This document shows positions 1 through 7,193 of a stretch of 64,000 nucleotides of DNA, piece after piece (positions within the stretch are counted from its first letter, which is position 1; every line of letters begins with the position of its first letter). The notes under the pieces were generated by a model. It made no database searches. It saw only the letters and a program-made list of their open reading frames with translations, and had not been told where the DNA came from. Origin of the DNA: Flavobacteriales bacterium (lineage in GTDB: Bacteria > Bacteroidota > Bacteroidia > NS11-12g > UBA955). The position numbers and the translations under genes were made by a program. The stretch lies in assembly GCA_002737705.1 (NCBI GenBank), contig NSIM01000004.1:1-64000 (forward strand), read 5' to 3'.

Positions 1-11
1 GCCGACTATTT

Positions 12-224
12 CTACTTTTTTGGTTGATTCTTGGAACGCTTTAAGAATGTCACTCTTATCGTATTGTCTCGTTTGGTCTGGGGTGTCTTCATTAACTGCT
101 CCTTGGTAATGAGATTTTTTGATAACAACATCTCGTCCATCCAAGCCATTACGTCCGAGTATTTGCCCGACCGCGGTTGCAGCTCCTCTTGATTTTGATT
201 CAAAGTCTCTTTGTCGTTCTTCAT
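12..224 (-). CDS. Small hypothetical protein (70 aa)
   Basis: I do not recognise this short, charged, Lys/Gln-rich ORF. It has no membrane segment or signal peptide; the middle part (around SDVMAWMDEMLL) could form an amphipathic helix. It begins 4 nt after the stop of the small membrane protein at 229-435 on the same strand, which suggests co-transcription, and it has no promoter box of its own. It may be a soluble partner of that membrane protein, but this is inference from spacing only. It could also be a chance ORF. Confidence 0.45.
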   Translation of the reverse strand: MKNDKETLNQNQEELQPRSGKYSDVMAWMDEMLLSKNLITKEQLMKTPQTKRDNTIRVTFLKRSKNQPKK

Positions 225-228
225 TGGG

Positions 229-435
229 CTATTTAGCAGTTTCTTCGTCTTTTGGTTTAGCTATTTCAGTTCCAGCCCCTTTATCTTCTTCCCATTTTTT
301 GAACATTTTAAGAGCACTAAAAATAGTATATCGAAGAAACCAAAACTGAAAATAGAGTAATAAAAGAAAAATAATAACATACCCCGGTATTTGCGATCCC
401 CCAATAAGCGGTCCCCCTTGTAAAATAACTTTCAT
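229..435 (-). CDS. Small single-pass membrane protein (68 aa)
   Basis: A short protein with one hydrophobic helix at about residues 18-40 (YVIIFLLLLYFQFWFLRY), followed by a basic and then acidic soluble tail (KKWEEDKGAGTE). The ORF is tightly packed with its neighbours: it lies about 55 nt after the carbonic anhydrase stop and 4 nt before the 70-aa ORF. A TATATTTG box (complement of 441-448) ends 5 nt before its ATG, so it probably has its own promoter with almost no leader. No family recognised. The position downstream of SulP-carbonic anhydrase could mean an accessory role, but that is only context. Confidence 0.55.
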   Translation of the reverse strand: MKVILQGGPLIGGSQIPGYVIIFLLLLYFQFWFLRYTIFSALKMFKKWEEDKGAGTEIAKPKDEETAK

Positions 436-440
436 AACAA

Positions 441-448
441 CAAATATA
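441..448 (-). promoter_or_regulatory. -7 promoter box for the 68-aa membrane protein
   Basis: Read on the minus strand this is TATATTTG, an exact match to the Bacteroidota TAnnTTTG -7 consensus. It ends 5 nt before the ATG at 435. I see no clear -33 TTG at the usual distance. If used, the transcript would start at or next to the start codon. Confidence 0.45.
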
Positions 449-489
449 ATGAAAAAAAAGAAACACTATTATACGCTTTACGATAGGGG

Positions 490-1137
490 CTATCTAACTA
501 ATATAATCATTGTTTCAAGATAAAACTCAACTTTCCCAGTACCAATATCATGGCTTCCACCTACAATTCCAATGGCACCTGATTCAAGCATTTCTTTTAA
601 AATCGGGCTCTGTTCCATTATTGCTTTAACTGTTCGTTTTACATTAATGGTTGCCACATTTTCAACAAAATTTTCGTTATCAGAATTACGATTGTCTATT
701 ACGGTTTTTTCATCGTCAACAGCAAGTTTGATTTTGCTTAATAAATTAGTCAGGTTGCCCATTTTAAAATTATCGCATGCACCTTTTACCGCACCGCAAT
801 TTGTATGTCCTAAAACAACTATAATTTTTGCCCCTGCCACTTTACAGCCAAATTCCATACTGCCCAAAATATCTTCATTGATTATATTTCCTGCAATACG
901 AATACTAAATACATCACCAAGTCCTTGGTCAAAAATTAATTCGGCAGAAGTTCTGCTATCAATGCAACTAAGAATTACCGCGAAGGGGTGCTGTCCGTCC
1001 GATGTTTCATTTGCCTGTTGTAAAAGATTGCGGTTTGCTTTAAGATTATTTACAAATCTTTGGTTCCCGTCTTTTAATATATCAAGTGCTATTGCGGGTG
1101 TGATGGCTGCCTGCGATTCTTTAGTGTGTGTTTTCAT
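490..1137 (-). CDS. Beta-class carbonic anhydrase
   Basis: Interconverts CO2 and bicarbonate in the cytoplasm. The sequence shows the beta-class zinc site: CIDSRTSAE at about residues 57-65 (Cys ligand plus the Asp-Arg dyad) and GHTNCGAVKG at about 109-118 (His and Cys ligands). The length of 215 aa is normal for the family. Its ATG lies 2 nt after the stop of the SulP transporter gene, so the two are almost certainly one operon; SulP-carbonic anhydrase pairs are known and fit bicarbonate uptake coupled to hydration/dehydration. No signal peptide is seen, so it should be cytoplasmic. Expression probably follows the divergent TetR-controlled region near 2800-2860. Confidence 0.93.
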   Translation of the reverse strand: MKTHTKESQAAITPAIALDILKDGNQRFVNNLKANRNLLQQANETSDGQHPFAVILSCIDSRTSAELIFDQGLGDVFSIRIAGNIINEDILGSMEFGCKVAGAKIIVVLGHTNCGAVKGACDNFKMGNLTNLLSKIKLAVDDEKTVIDNRNSDNENFVENVATINVKRTVKAIMEQSPILKEMLESGAIGIVGGSHDIGTGKVEFYLETMIILVR

Positions 1138-1139
1138 GG

Positions 1140-2537
1140 TTAATCAAATTTATCAGGGTTACTGTTCTTATTTCTCATATAATTAAATGCTCTTGAAATG
1201 TGGTCTGCCTCATCTAATTTTTTGATGATATGATGATCTCCCATATAATTCAGAATAATATAAATTCCGATGGCACTCAACACAGCCGTCAGAAAACCGA
1301 AAAACGGAAGCATCAGTGCGGTGTATATCATTAACAAAAGATGTACATTACTTTTCATTGCAAAGATTTCTTTCAATTCATCCACTTTAACCATATTGGT
1401 AGCAACATAAAGCAAAATTCCGCCAATGCAAGCCATTGGCACATTTTCTAAATAAATTGCAAGAAATGCAGCCATCAAAAGCTTAAAAGCAAATTTCGCT
1501 ATTCCGGCTAATGGCGAAATTGCACCGAGTTTTATACTTACCGCAGTTCTTGCCAAAGCTCCCGTGTGAGGAAATCCGTTGAATAAGGGAGTAAAAACAT
1601 TTACTATCCCTTGACCCCAGAATTCCTTGTTAGGACTAAATGGAGTCCCTTTGTTGTTTGCCAGGCGATCCGCCATTCGGGAGCAAAGCAGACTCTCTAC
1701 AGCTGCTACAAAATAAATTGCAACAACATAATATGCTAAGTCAAAAATTATTTGAGCGTTCCAGCTTGCCGGGAGAACAGGCGTTGTAAAAACAAAAAAG
1801 TCGGTAGGTATTGAACCGTATTTATCTTTAATCAACACCAAACCATTACCTGCCCAAAATGTTTTTGCTGCAAGAAATCCGAGAGCCAAACCGAGTAATG
1901 GCCCCGGTAAAAATGGGGAGACTTTTTTTGCTATTCTGCACAAAATAAAGGTTGCAATGGCAATTATTAAGGCATAGACATTGAATTCACTTAAATATTT
2001 AAAAATGTTTTGAATTTGTTCATTTAATCCGTAGCCCAATTTACTTTTGTATCCCAACACTTCTCCCATTTGTGAAAATGCGATAACAACCGCAATACCT
2101 GCAGTAAATCCAACTACAATGGAATTTGGAACTTTCGCTATCACCTTTCCCAGTTTTGCCACTCCGCTGATCATTAACAGAATCCCTGCAATAATTGATG
2201 CGAGAATTAAAAATCCGTGATTGTAAGTTGCCATTAACCCCCCAATAATGGGGATGTAGGCAGCCGTTGGACCGTATACCTGATATTTTGAGCCGCCAAA
2301 TAAGGCGCCAAGCAATCCTGCCACGGCACCTCCAACAATCCCCTGTTCAGGACGCAGACCCGAAGCCATTGCAAAGCCCATTGCCATAGGGATAGCAACC
2401 ATTGCTACAATTAATCCTGCCGTAAGATCTTTAATAATATTTCCTGTTACGTTTCCTTTTTTCAGGTCTTCATACCTTTGGTCAAATGGATTTAAAAAAT
2501 ATTTAAGTGTTGCATATAATGAATGATCTGTTTTCAT
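1140..2537 (-). CDS. SulP family anion (bicarbonate/sulfate) transporter
   Basis: An inner-membrane SLC26/SulP transporter of about 465 aa. The conserved N-terminal segment DLTAGLIVAMVAIPMAMGFA, the YGPTAAY loop, and many hydrophobic segments to about residue 450 support the family. The C-terminal STAS domain found in many SulP proteins is absent: the protein ends soon after the last membrane segment with a short charged tail. The track ORF starts at 2612, but its first 25 codons read through a homopolymer and a SulP remnant; I choose ATG 2537 (MKTDHSLYATLKYF), which gives a normal cytoplasmic lead. It is followed after 2 nt by carbonic anhydrase, so bicarbonate is the likeliest substrate; sulfate cannot be excluded. 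Confidence 0.88.
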   Translation of the reverse strand: MKTDHSLYATLKYFLNPFDQRYEDLKKGNVTGNIIKDLTAGLIVAMVAIPMAMGFAMASGLRPEQGIVGGAVAGLLGALFGGSKYQVYGPTAAYIPIIGGLMATYNHGFLILASIIAGILLMISGVAKLGKVIAKVPNSIVVGFTAGIAVVIAFSQMGEVLGYKSKLGYGLNEQIQNIFKYLSEFNVYALIIAIATFILCRIAKKVSPFLPGPLLGLALGFLAAKTFWAGNGLVLIKDKYGSIPTDFFVFTTPVLPASWNAQIIFDLAYYVVAIYFVAAVESLLCSRMADRLANNKGTPFSPNKEFWGQGIVNVFTPLFNGFPHTGALARTAVSIKLGAISPLAGIAKFAFKLLMAAFLAIYLENVPMACIGGILLYVATNMVKVDELKEIFAMKSNVHLLLMIYTALMLPFFGFLTAVLSAIGIYIILNYMGDHHIIKKLDEADHISRAFNYMRNKNSNPDKFD

Positions 2538-2568
2538 AGATAGATGTTTTAAGAAGTGAATACAATGT

Positions 2569-2790
2569 TTAAAACCAGCACAAACAATGAGATGAAGGGG
2601 GGGGGGTGCCACTGGCTACGCCTACCACAATACCACCAACAATGCCCGCAATAATGCCTGCAAACAGCGGTGCTCCAGATGCGAGGGCTATTCCCAAACA
2701 TAAAGGGAGTGCCACAAAGAAAACGACAATACTCGCAGATAAGTCGTATTTGAGATTTCTTAAAAGATGTTTTATAAGGGTGCGGTTTAA
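2569..2790 (-). pseudogene. N-terminal remnant of a second SulP transporter gene
   Basis: Translating the minus strand in the frame that contains CATCTTTTAAGAAATCTC gives [14 protein letters not shown], then [18 protein letters not shown], then [14 protein letters not shown]. That is the canonical first 60 or so residues of the carbonic-anhydrase-associated SulP type of Bacteroidota. The homology stops just before a run of ten C (G10 on the plus strand, 2597-2606); the frame then hits a stop. No ATG, GTG or TTG lies in frame upstream before a TAG. The ORF track misses this because its minus-strand ORF here is in another frame. It is a decayed gene stump, or less likely an assembly error at the homopolymer. 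Confidence 0.7.
2597..2606. repeat. G10 homopolymer
   Basis: Ten consecutive G on the plus strand, exactly where the similarity of the SulP remnant ends. It could be a slippage-prone tract or an assembly artefact. Confidence 0.7.
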
Positions 2791-2800
2791 GATTGTGCAA

Positions 2801-2861
2801 CAAATATAGCAATACTATTTAATAGATAGTAATACTATTATTAATAATATGTTTACTTTTG
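2801..2861. promoter_or_regulatory. Divergent promoter region with overlapping palindromic operators
   Basis: A minus-strand TATATTTG box (2801-2808) faces the SulP/carbonic anhydrase side and a plus-strand TACTTTTG box (2854-2861) faces the TetR gene. Between them lie two overlapping palindromes: ATAGTA-A-TACTAT (2826-2838) and the perfect 14-mer TATTATTAATAATA (2836-2849). They occupy the -33/spacer region of both promoters, as expected for a TetR-family repressor controlling itself and the divergent operon. Box and palindrome positions are read directly; the repressor-operator pairing is inferred from family behaviour. Confidence 0.55.
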
Positions 2862-2880
2862 TTTTTAAAACAATAAAAAA

Positions 2881-3540
2881 ATGGAGCTATCTCTGAAAAT
2901 AAAGATGAACGAAAAGCTGTTTCTTCGTAACCCTGAAGAAACAGAATTAGGAAGGAAGATTATACAGCATGGCATTGTCCTTATTCATAAGATTGGATTT
3001 GAAGCATTTACATTTAAAAAATTAGCGGAGAAAATTACAACCACAGAATCAGGAATTTACCGCTATTTTGAAAACAAACACCGCTTACTTATATATATTG
3101 TTGACTGGTATTGGAGCTGGCAGGAATACAGAATCATTTACCATGTTTACAATGTAAAAAATCCGGAAATAAAAATTAAAAAAACAATACAGCTATTGTC
3201 GGCCTATGTTAAAGATGATATGACTACTGATTACATAAATGAAAAACTGCTTTATGAAATCGTAATGTGCGAAGGCGCTAAATCATTTCTTACCAAACAC
3301 GTTACAGAAGACAATAAGGCAAAGCTATTTAAACCGTATAAAGATTTGTGTGCAAGAATTGCAGGTTTTATAAAGGAATACAACCCGAAATACAAATACC
3401 CAAATACATTGGCATCCACCATTATAGAAATGGCTCATTCACAAAAATTTTATATGCAGAATCTTCCATCTCTAACTGATTTTGGAGGAGAGAAAGATGA
3501 AAAAAAATTGGTTGCCTTTCTTGAAGAATTGGTTTTTTAA
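2881..3540 (+). CDS. TetR family transcriptional regulator
   Basis: A one-component repressor of 219 aa. The N-terminal helix-turn-helix is visible at about residues 25-70: GRKIIQHGIVLIHKIGFEAF, then FKKLAEKI, then SGIYRYFENKHRLL, where YRYFENK is the typical TetR recognition-helix end. The C-terminal ligand/dimer domain is divergent and gives no ligand hint. A start at the second Met (residue 9) is possible, but the first ATG lies 19 nt after a TACTTTTG box. It is divergent from the SulP remnant, SulP and carbonic anhydrase genes, with palindromes between, so it probably controls that operon. It ends about 200 bp before tRNA-Glu. Confidence 0.85.
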   Translation: MELSLKIKMNEKLFLRNPEETELGRKIIQHGIVLIHKIGFEAFTFKKLAEKITTTESGIYRYFENKHRLLIYIVDWYWSWQEYRIIYHVYNVKNPEIKIKKTIQLLSAYVKDDMTTDYINEKLLYEIVMCEGAKSFLTKHVTEDNKAKLFKPYKDLCARIAGFIKEYNPKYKYPNTLASTIIEMAHSQKFYMQNLPSLTDFGGEKDEKKLVAFLEELVF

Positions 3541-3698
3541 ATATTGGGATTTGAGGAGAGTAAAAAATCTTAGACCATTGCCGTTAGTGCATTCCATCTT
3601 TTGTCGCAATTATAGGAAGGTTGATAAATGGAAGTAGGGGGGGAAAGATAGGGTAATGGCCTAAAAATTGTATCCATACCTGTATCCACTTAGAAAGC

Positions 3699-3732
3699 AA
3701 AAACCCTGAAAACAAACATTTTCAGGGTTTTA
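3699..3732. terminator. Rho-independent terminator, probably bidirectional
   Basis: A perfect stem AAAACCCTGAAAA / TTTTCAGGGTTTT around a 7-nt loop, with T-rich flanks on both strands. It sits just past the 3' end of the leftward tRNA-Glu and downstream of the rightward TetR gene, so it can serve both. Confidence 0.75.
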
Positions 3733-3742
3733 ATTCTTTACA

Positions 3743-3817
3743 TGGTAGCCCGTAGGAGAATCGAACCCCTCTTTCATCCGTGAAAGGGACGTGTCCTAAC
3801 CGATAGACGAACGGGCC
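3743..3817 (-). tRNA. tRNA-Glu (anticodon TTC)
   Basis: The minus strand folds as a complete tRNA: acceptor GGCCCGT paired with ACGGGCT, D stem GTCT/GGAC, anticodon stem CGTCC/GGATG with loop CTTTCAC (anticodon TTC), and T arm with GGTTCGATTC. The 3' CCA is encoded. A TTG-N19-TATCTTTG promoter lies upstream (complement of 3831-3860) and a terminator downstream. Its 3' end borders the SulP/carbonic anhydrase/TetR block, so it could be an integration site, though no repeated attachment copy lies inside the window. Confidence 0.96.
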
Positions 3818-3830
3818 ATTTAAAAGGGTG

Positions 3831-3860
3831 CAAAGATACTGAAGAAAATCTCTCCATCAA
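3831..3860 (-). promoter_or_regulatory. Promoter of tRNA-Glu
   Basis: On the minus strand: TTG (complement of 3858-3860), 19 nt, then TATCTTTG (complement of 3831-3838), 13 nt before the mature tRNA 5' end. This matches the Bacteroidota consensus TTG-N17-23-TAnnTTTG in sequence and spacing. Confidence 0.75.
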
Positions 3861-3876
3861 ATGAAAAACAAAAAAA

Positions 3877-4251
3877 CTATTGCGTTTCGTGCTTGCTTAT
3901 GGTGCCATCACCCCAGAGCTCTTCCAATTGGTAAAAGTCTCTTTTATCTCCAGAGAAGATGTGAACCACTACATTGATATAATCAAGTAAAACCCATTCT
4001 GACTCATCGTTTCCTTCTCTGAATGCGGGCTTTTCTTGTAATGCTTTTCTCACTTCATCTTCAGCACTATCTGCCAAAGCATCCACCTGGCGAGCAGAAC
4101 CCCCATGACAAATCACAAAAAAATCGGTAAACGCGTTTGGGATTTTTCGCAAATCGATCGAAACAATGTCTATCCCTTTCTTCTCTTGTAATCCGTAAAC
4201 AATTACCGCCACCAAAGTTTCTACAGATGAACTTTGAACTTTTTTTGCCAT
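3877..4251 (-). CDS. rsfS: Ribosome silencing factor RsfS
   Basis: Binds ribosomal protein L14 on the 50S subunit and blocks subunit joining, which lowers translation under starvation. The 124-aa length and the order of conserved segments match the RsfS/Iojap family: KKGIDIVSIDLRKI, then TDFFVICHGGSARQVDALAD, EGNDESEWVLLDYINVVVHI and DFYQLEELWGD near the C-terminus. No enzyme motif is expected. It is divergent from birA with 37 nt between the start codons. In many Bacteroidota rsfS lies next to birA and ftsH; here ftsH is about 31 kb away. Confidence 0.95.
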   Translation of the reverse strand: MAKKVQSSSVETLVAVIVYGLQEKKGIDIVSIDLRKIPNAFTDFFVICHGGSARQVDALADSAEDEVRKALQEKPAFREGNDESEWVLLDYINVVVHIFSGDKRDFYQLEELWGDGTISKHETQ

Positions 4252-4268
4252 TTATTCGTTTACTTTTG
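4234..4268 (+). promoter_or_regulatory. Promoter of birA
   Basis: TACTTTTG at 4261-4268 fits the -7 consensus, with a TTG 24 nt upstream (4234-4236), inside the rsfS start region. The ATG of birA follows 20 nt after the box. The spacer is slightly long. Confidence 0.5.
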
Positions 4269-4288
4269 CTACAAAGAACGTCATTTTG

Positions 4289-5128
4289 ATGGATATTCAG
4301 TTTACCCAGACCCTCTCCGGCACACATCTTTTTTATACCACTGGATGTAAATCTACCCAAACCAGCATAAAATTTTGCATTGCAAATAACAGTATTTTCG
4401 GACTCTTTCACTCCTCACCCATCGCTTTGTATACGTTTAATCAAAGCCACGGCAAGGGTCAGCAGGATAAAATTTGGGAGGGTTTGGCAGGCCAAAATCT
4501 GGCGATTTCTATTGCATTTCCTCTACTTGACAATTTGGAATATCCATTGGTTGTGATCAACAAGGCAATTGCAGTAGCGGTGAGGAATGCCTTGCAATTG
4601 TTCTCATCTGATTTGCTTTTTATTAAATGGCCCAATGATATCGTAACCGACACGCACAAAATCTGTGGCTTGCTAATGGAGGTCGTTTCAATTGCAAATA
4701 AAAAATATTTTCTCTTGGGGATTGGTGTGAATGTGAATCAGAAATCATGGGATAATCAGCCGAAAGCCGTTTCATTGTGCAGCTTAAATAACGCCCCAAT
4801 AGACATGCATTCAATGTTGGAGCCCTTGCTTACTGGCTTGGTGAAAGCATGGTCAAAAACCACCATTGAATTTCCACTCAAGGATCGGATTACCGCAGAA
4901 TTATCGGCAGATTTTGACCGTGTATTGTGGCATAGGGAAAAAGGCATCACGCTTCAAATGGACACATTGTTTCAGAAAAAAAATTCGATTAATCCTTCAT
5001 TGGTCCATGAGAAAAATTGTTTTGGGGGAATATTATTGGGTGTAAACGATGCCGGATGCATTTTTATTCAATTGCCAAGCGGTGATTTTGGAATTTTTCA
5101 TCATGGGGAGGTTCGGATTGTATTTTAG
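4289..5128 (+). CDS. birA: Biotin--[acetyl-CoA-carboxylase] ligase
   Basis: Activates biotin to biotinyl-AMP and attaches it to the biotin carboxyl carrier protein. Visible family segments: FIKWPNDIVTDTHKICGLLM at about residues 110-130 (KWPND, catalytic and biotin-binding) and GIGVNVNQ at about 148-155. There is no N-terminal DNA-binding domain, so it is the ligase-only type without repressor function. The usual GRGRxGRxW biotin/AMP loop is degenerate here (SHGKGQQDKIWEG), which is unusual. The track begins at a TTG, but the adjacent ATG at 4289 is the better start. The region after about residue 200 is poorly conserved. Confidence 0.88.
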   Translation: MDIQFTQTLSGTHLFYTTGCKSTQTSIKFCIANNSIFGLFHSSPIALYTFNQSHGKGQQDKIWEGLAGQNLAISIAFPLLDNLEYPLVVINKAIAVAVRNALQLFSSDLLFIKWPNDIVTDTHKICGLLMEVVSIANKKYFLLGIGVNVNQKSWDNQPKAVSLCSLNNAPIDMHSMLEPLLTGLVKAWSKTTIEFPLKDRITAELSADFDRVLWHREKGITLQMDTLFQKKNSINPSLVHEKNCFGGILLGVNDAGCIFIQLPSGDFGIFHHGEVRIVF

Positions 5129-5459
5129 GAGTATCGCGATGCCGACCAAAAACACCCCTTATCCGAGGATGGCTATACGGTTCATCAGTCACCTGTGTTA
5201 AAGGGAATTGACCTTTGGTACAATTCGGATGGTGCAGGATTTTTGCCCAGTGCAGGATTTTTGTGCGGGGTTATTTAGCGCCGGGGATGACGCGATATAG
5301 AAATAGTCGCGAGATCATGCCAAATTACCACAGGAATTTCATGAAAGCATCAGCCTTTGGATTGTTTCATCAGCCATTTGTCTTATTAGTGCAATATTTT
5401 CATAATTGTAAAACCAAATGGATGCTATTGAAGTCTCGATGAGGTAAATTTACATTCAA
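5129..5459. other. Intergenic region (331 bp) without a supported gene
   Basis: The 75-aa ORF in the track (5215-5442) has no recognisable feature. The region holds a 14-bp direct repeat, GTGCAGGATTTTTG, at 5232-5245 and 5250-5263. Nothing else stands out; no strong promoter box precedes the DUF1800 gene. Confidence 0.6.
5232..5263 (+). repeat. Two 14-bp direct repeats
   Basis: GTGCAGGATTTTTG occurs at 5232-5245 and again at 5250-5263, 18 nt apart, in non-coding sequence. It looks like a local duplication. Confidence 0.6.
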
Positions 5460-7190
5460 ATGAGCAGTCGCAATAAGTTTTTTCGATCTTTTCTTGGCGA
5501 AAACCCTGTATTTGGTAAACCCATTTCACCCCAACAGCCGCCAAACGCAGGAACCAATACCCAACATCAAGGAAACCAAAGTAAAAATCTTACCCGACGA
5601 ACCAATACTGGTATTACTCCCTATGTTGGTGCATTTGGCAAACCAGAATTGCTCCACCTTCTGCGGCGCAGTTTGTTTGGAGTAAAAATGGCTGATATTT
5701 CTACATTCACAGGAAAAACGCTTGAACAAACAGTAGATGCATTGCTAACGGTTTCTAGCACATTGCCCAATCCACCTTTAAATGATTATGGCAATACGAA
5801 CAATGATCCCAATGTGATATATGGCCAAACATGGATCAACGCGCCCTATGATGCCGCGCTTAATAACTTCCGAGAAAAAAGTTTAAAGCGTTGGTTTTGG
5901 GATTTAATGGCCAATCAGTCTACCGATTTACAGGCGAAAATGGTTTTGTTTTGGCACAATCATTTTGCAATTCAGTTTTTGGAAATTCCATTGGCCAGCG
6001 CATCCTATGTGTATTCCAAGCTCTTATTTACCCATGCTTTGGGCAATGTTAAAACACTGACCCGTGCCATAACCATCGATCCAGCCATGCTGTTTTACCT
6101 CAACGGGCGTCTAAACACCAAGCGTGCACCCGATGAAAATTATGCCCGCGAATTGCAGGAATTGTTTGCAATCGGAAAAGGTACCAACAGCAATTATACC
6201 GAAGATGATGTGAAAGCGATGGCAAGGGTGCTAACAGGATGGTCCATCAATATACTTACCAACCCAGCCAGCACCGGTTTTGTTGCTTCCAATCACGATA
6301 CGAATGACAAACAATTTTCTTCGTTTTATGGCAATGCAATCATCAAGGGACAAACAGGAATTGATGCAGGCAATAAGGAGTTAGATGATTTGTTGTCTAT
6401 GATTTTTAAGACAGAAGAATCGGCAGCTTTTTTATGCCGTAAGCTGTATACCTATTTTGTGTATTACGAAATCGATGATACCGTTGAAGCAAAGGTAATT
6501 CAACCATTGGCCAAGGTGTTCAGAGAAAGCGGATACGACATTAAAACAGTACTAAAAATATTGTTGATGAGTGAACATTTCTTTGATAATTGGAACCGCG
6601 CTTGTGTTATCAAAGATCCAATCACGCAACAGGGAGGCTTGTGTAGGCAGATGGAGTTGGCATTTCCTGTTACCACCGACTATGCCCAAATGTATAAAAT
6701 GTTTCAGATGGGTGTCGATTATGGATCCTTAACCCAAATGGTTATTGGAGATCCTCCAAACGTATCGGGTTGGCCAGCATGGTATCAAAAACCCGTGTTT
6801 AACAGGAGTTGGATAAACAATGATACCCTCCCGAAACGAAATTTATTTTCGGACAGTTTATTGGTTTACGGACAAAAAGTGGGCACTGCCAAGGTCTATG
6901 TAGATCCATGGATTGTAACAAAGAAATTTAGCGCCCCCGGAACTGCGGATACCCTCATTGCCGACGCCATTGAGTTTTTGTTGCCAATGGCTTTGTCTAC
7001 AAAGCAAATTGCATCGTTAAAAGAAATCTTGTTGCCTGGAGCGATTCCCGATTACAACTGGAGCGATGAATACCTTTCTGCCACAGATGTTTCAGATCCC
7101 AATCATACGAAGTCTTTAAATACAGCGACAATAAAATTGCGGTCTCTGTACAAATCCATCATGAACCTAGCCGAATACCAATTGTCATAA
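5460..7190 (+). CDS. DUF1800 domain-containing protein
   Basis: A 576-aa member of the DUF1800 family, whose biochemical function is not established. Family landmarks are WHNHFA (about residue 163), DPAMLFYLNG (about 205), DENYARELQELFAIG (about 225) and MARVLTGW (about 250). The N-terminus (residues 1-50) is a low-complexity, Gln/Asn-rich stretch without a clear signal peptide. It is followed after 3 nt by a DUF1501 gene; this pair is common in Bacteroidota and Planctomycetota and the two proteins are presumed to act together, probably at or outside the cell envelope. No clear promoter was found in the 331 bp upstream. Confidence 0.88.
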   Translation: MSSRNKFFRSFLGENPVFGKPISPQQPPNAGTNTQHQGNQSKNLTRRTNTGITPYVGAFGKPELLHLLRRSLFGVKMADISTFTGKTLEQTVDALLTVSSTLPNPPLNDYGNTNNDPNVIYGQTWINAPYDAALNNFREKSLKRWFWDLMANQSTDLQAKMVLFWHNHFAIQFLEIPLASASYVYSKLLFTHALGNVKTLTRAITIDPAMLFYLNGRLNTKRAPDENYARELQELFAIGKGTNSNYTEDDVKAMARVLTGWSINILTNPASTGFVASNHDTNDKQFSSFYGNAIIKGQTGIDAGNKELDDLLSMIFKTEESAAFLCRKLYTYFVYYEIDDTVEAKVIQPLAKVFRESGYDIKTVLKILLMSEHFFDNWNRACVIKDPITQQGGLCRQMELAFPVTTDYAQMYKMFQMGVDYGSLTQMVIGDPPNVSGWPAWYQKPVFNRSWINNDTLPKRNLFSDSLLVYGQKVGTAKVYVDPWIVTKKFSAPGTADTLIADAIEFLLPMALSTKQIASLKEILLPGAIPDYNWSDEYLSATDVSDPNHTKSLNTATIKLRSLYKSIMNLAEYQLS

Positions 7191-7193
7191 GCC

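Noticed and set aside
2549-2812. 87-aa minus-strand ORF in the track
   Set aside because: Wrong frame; the SulP-like translation is in another frame of the same strand and is broken.
5215-5442. 75-aa ORF in the birA-DUF1800 gap
   Set aside because: Low-complexity translation, no start context, no recognisable motif; covers direct repeats.
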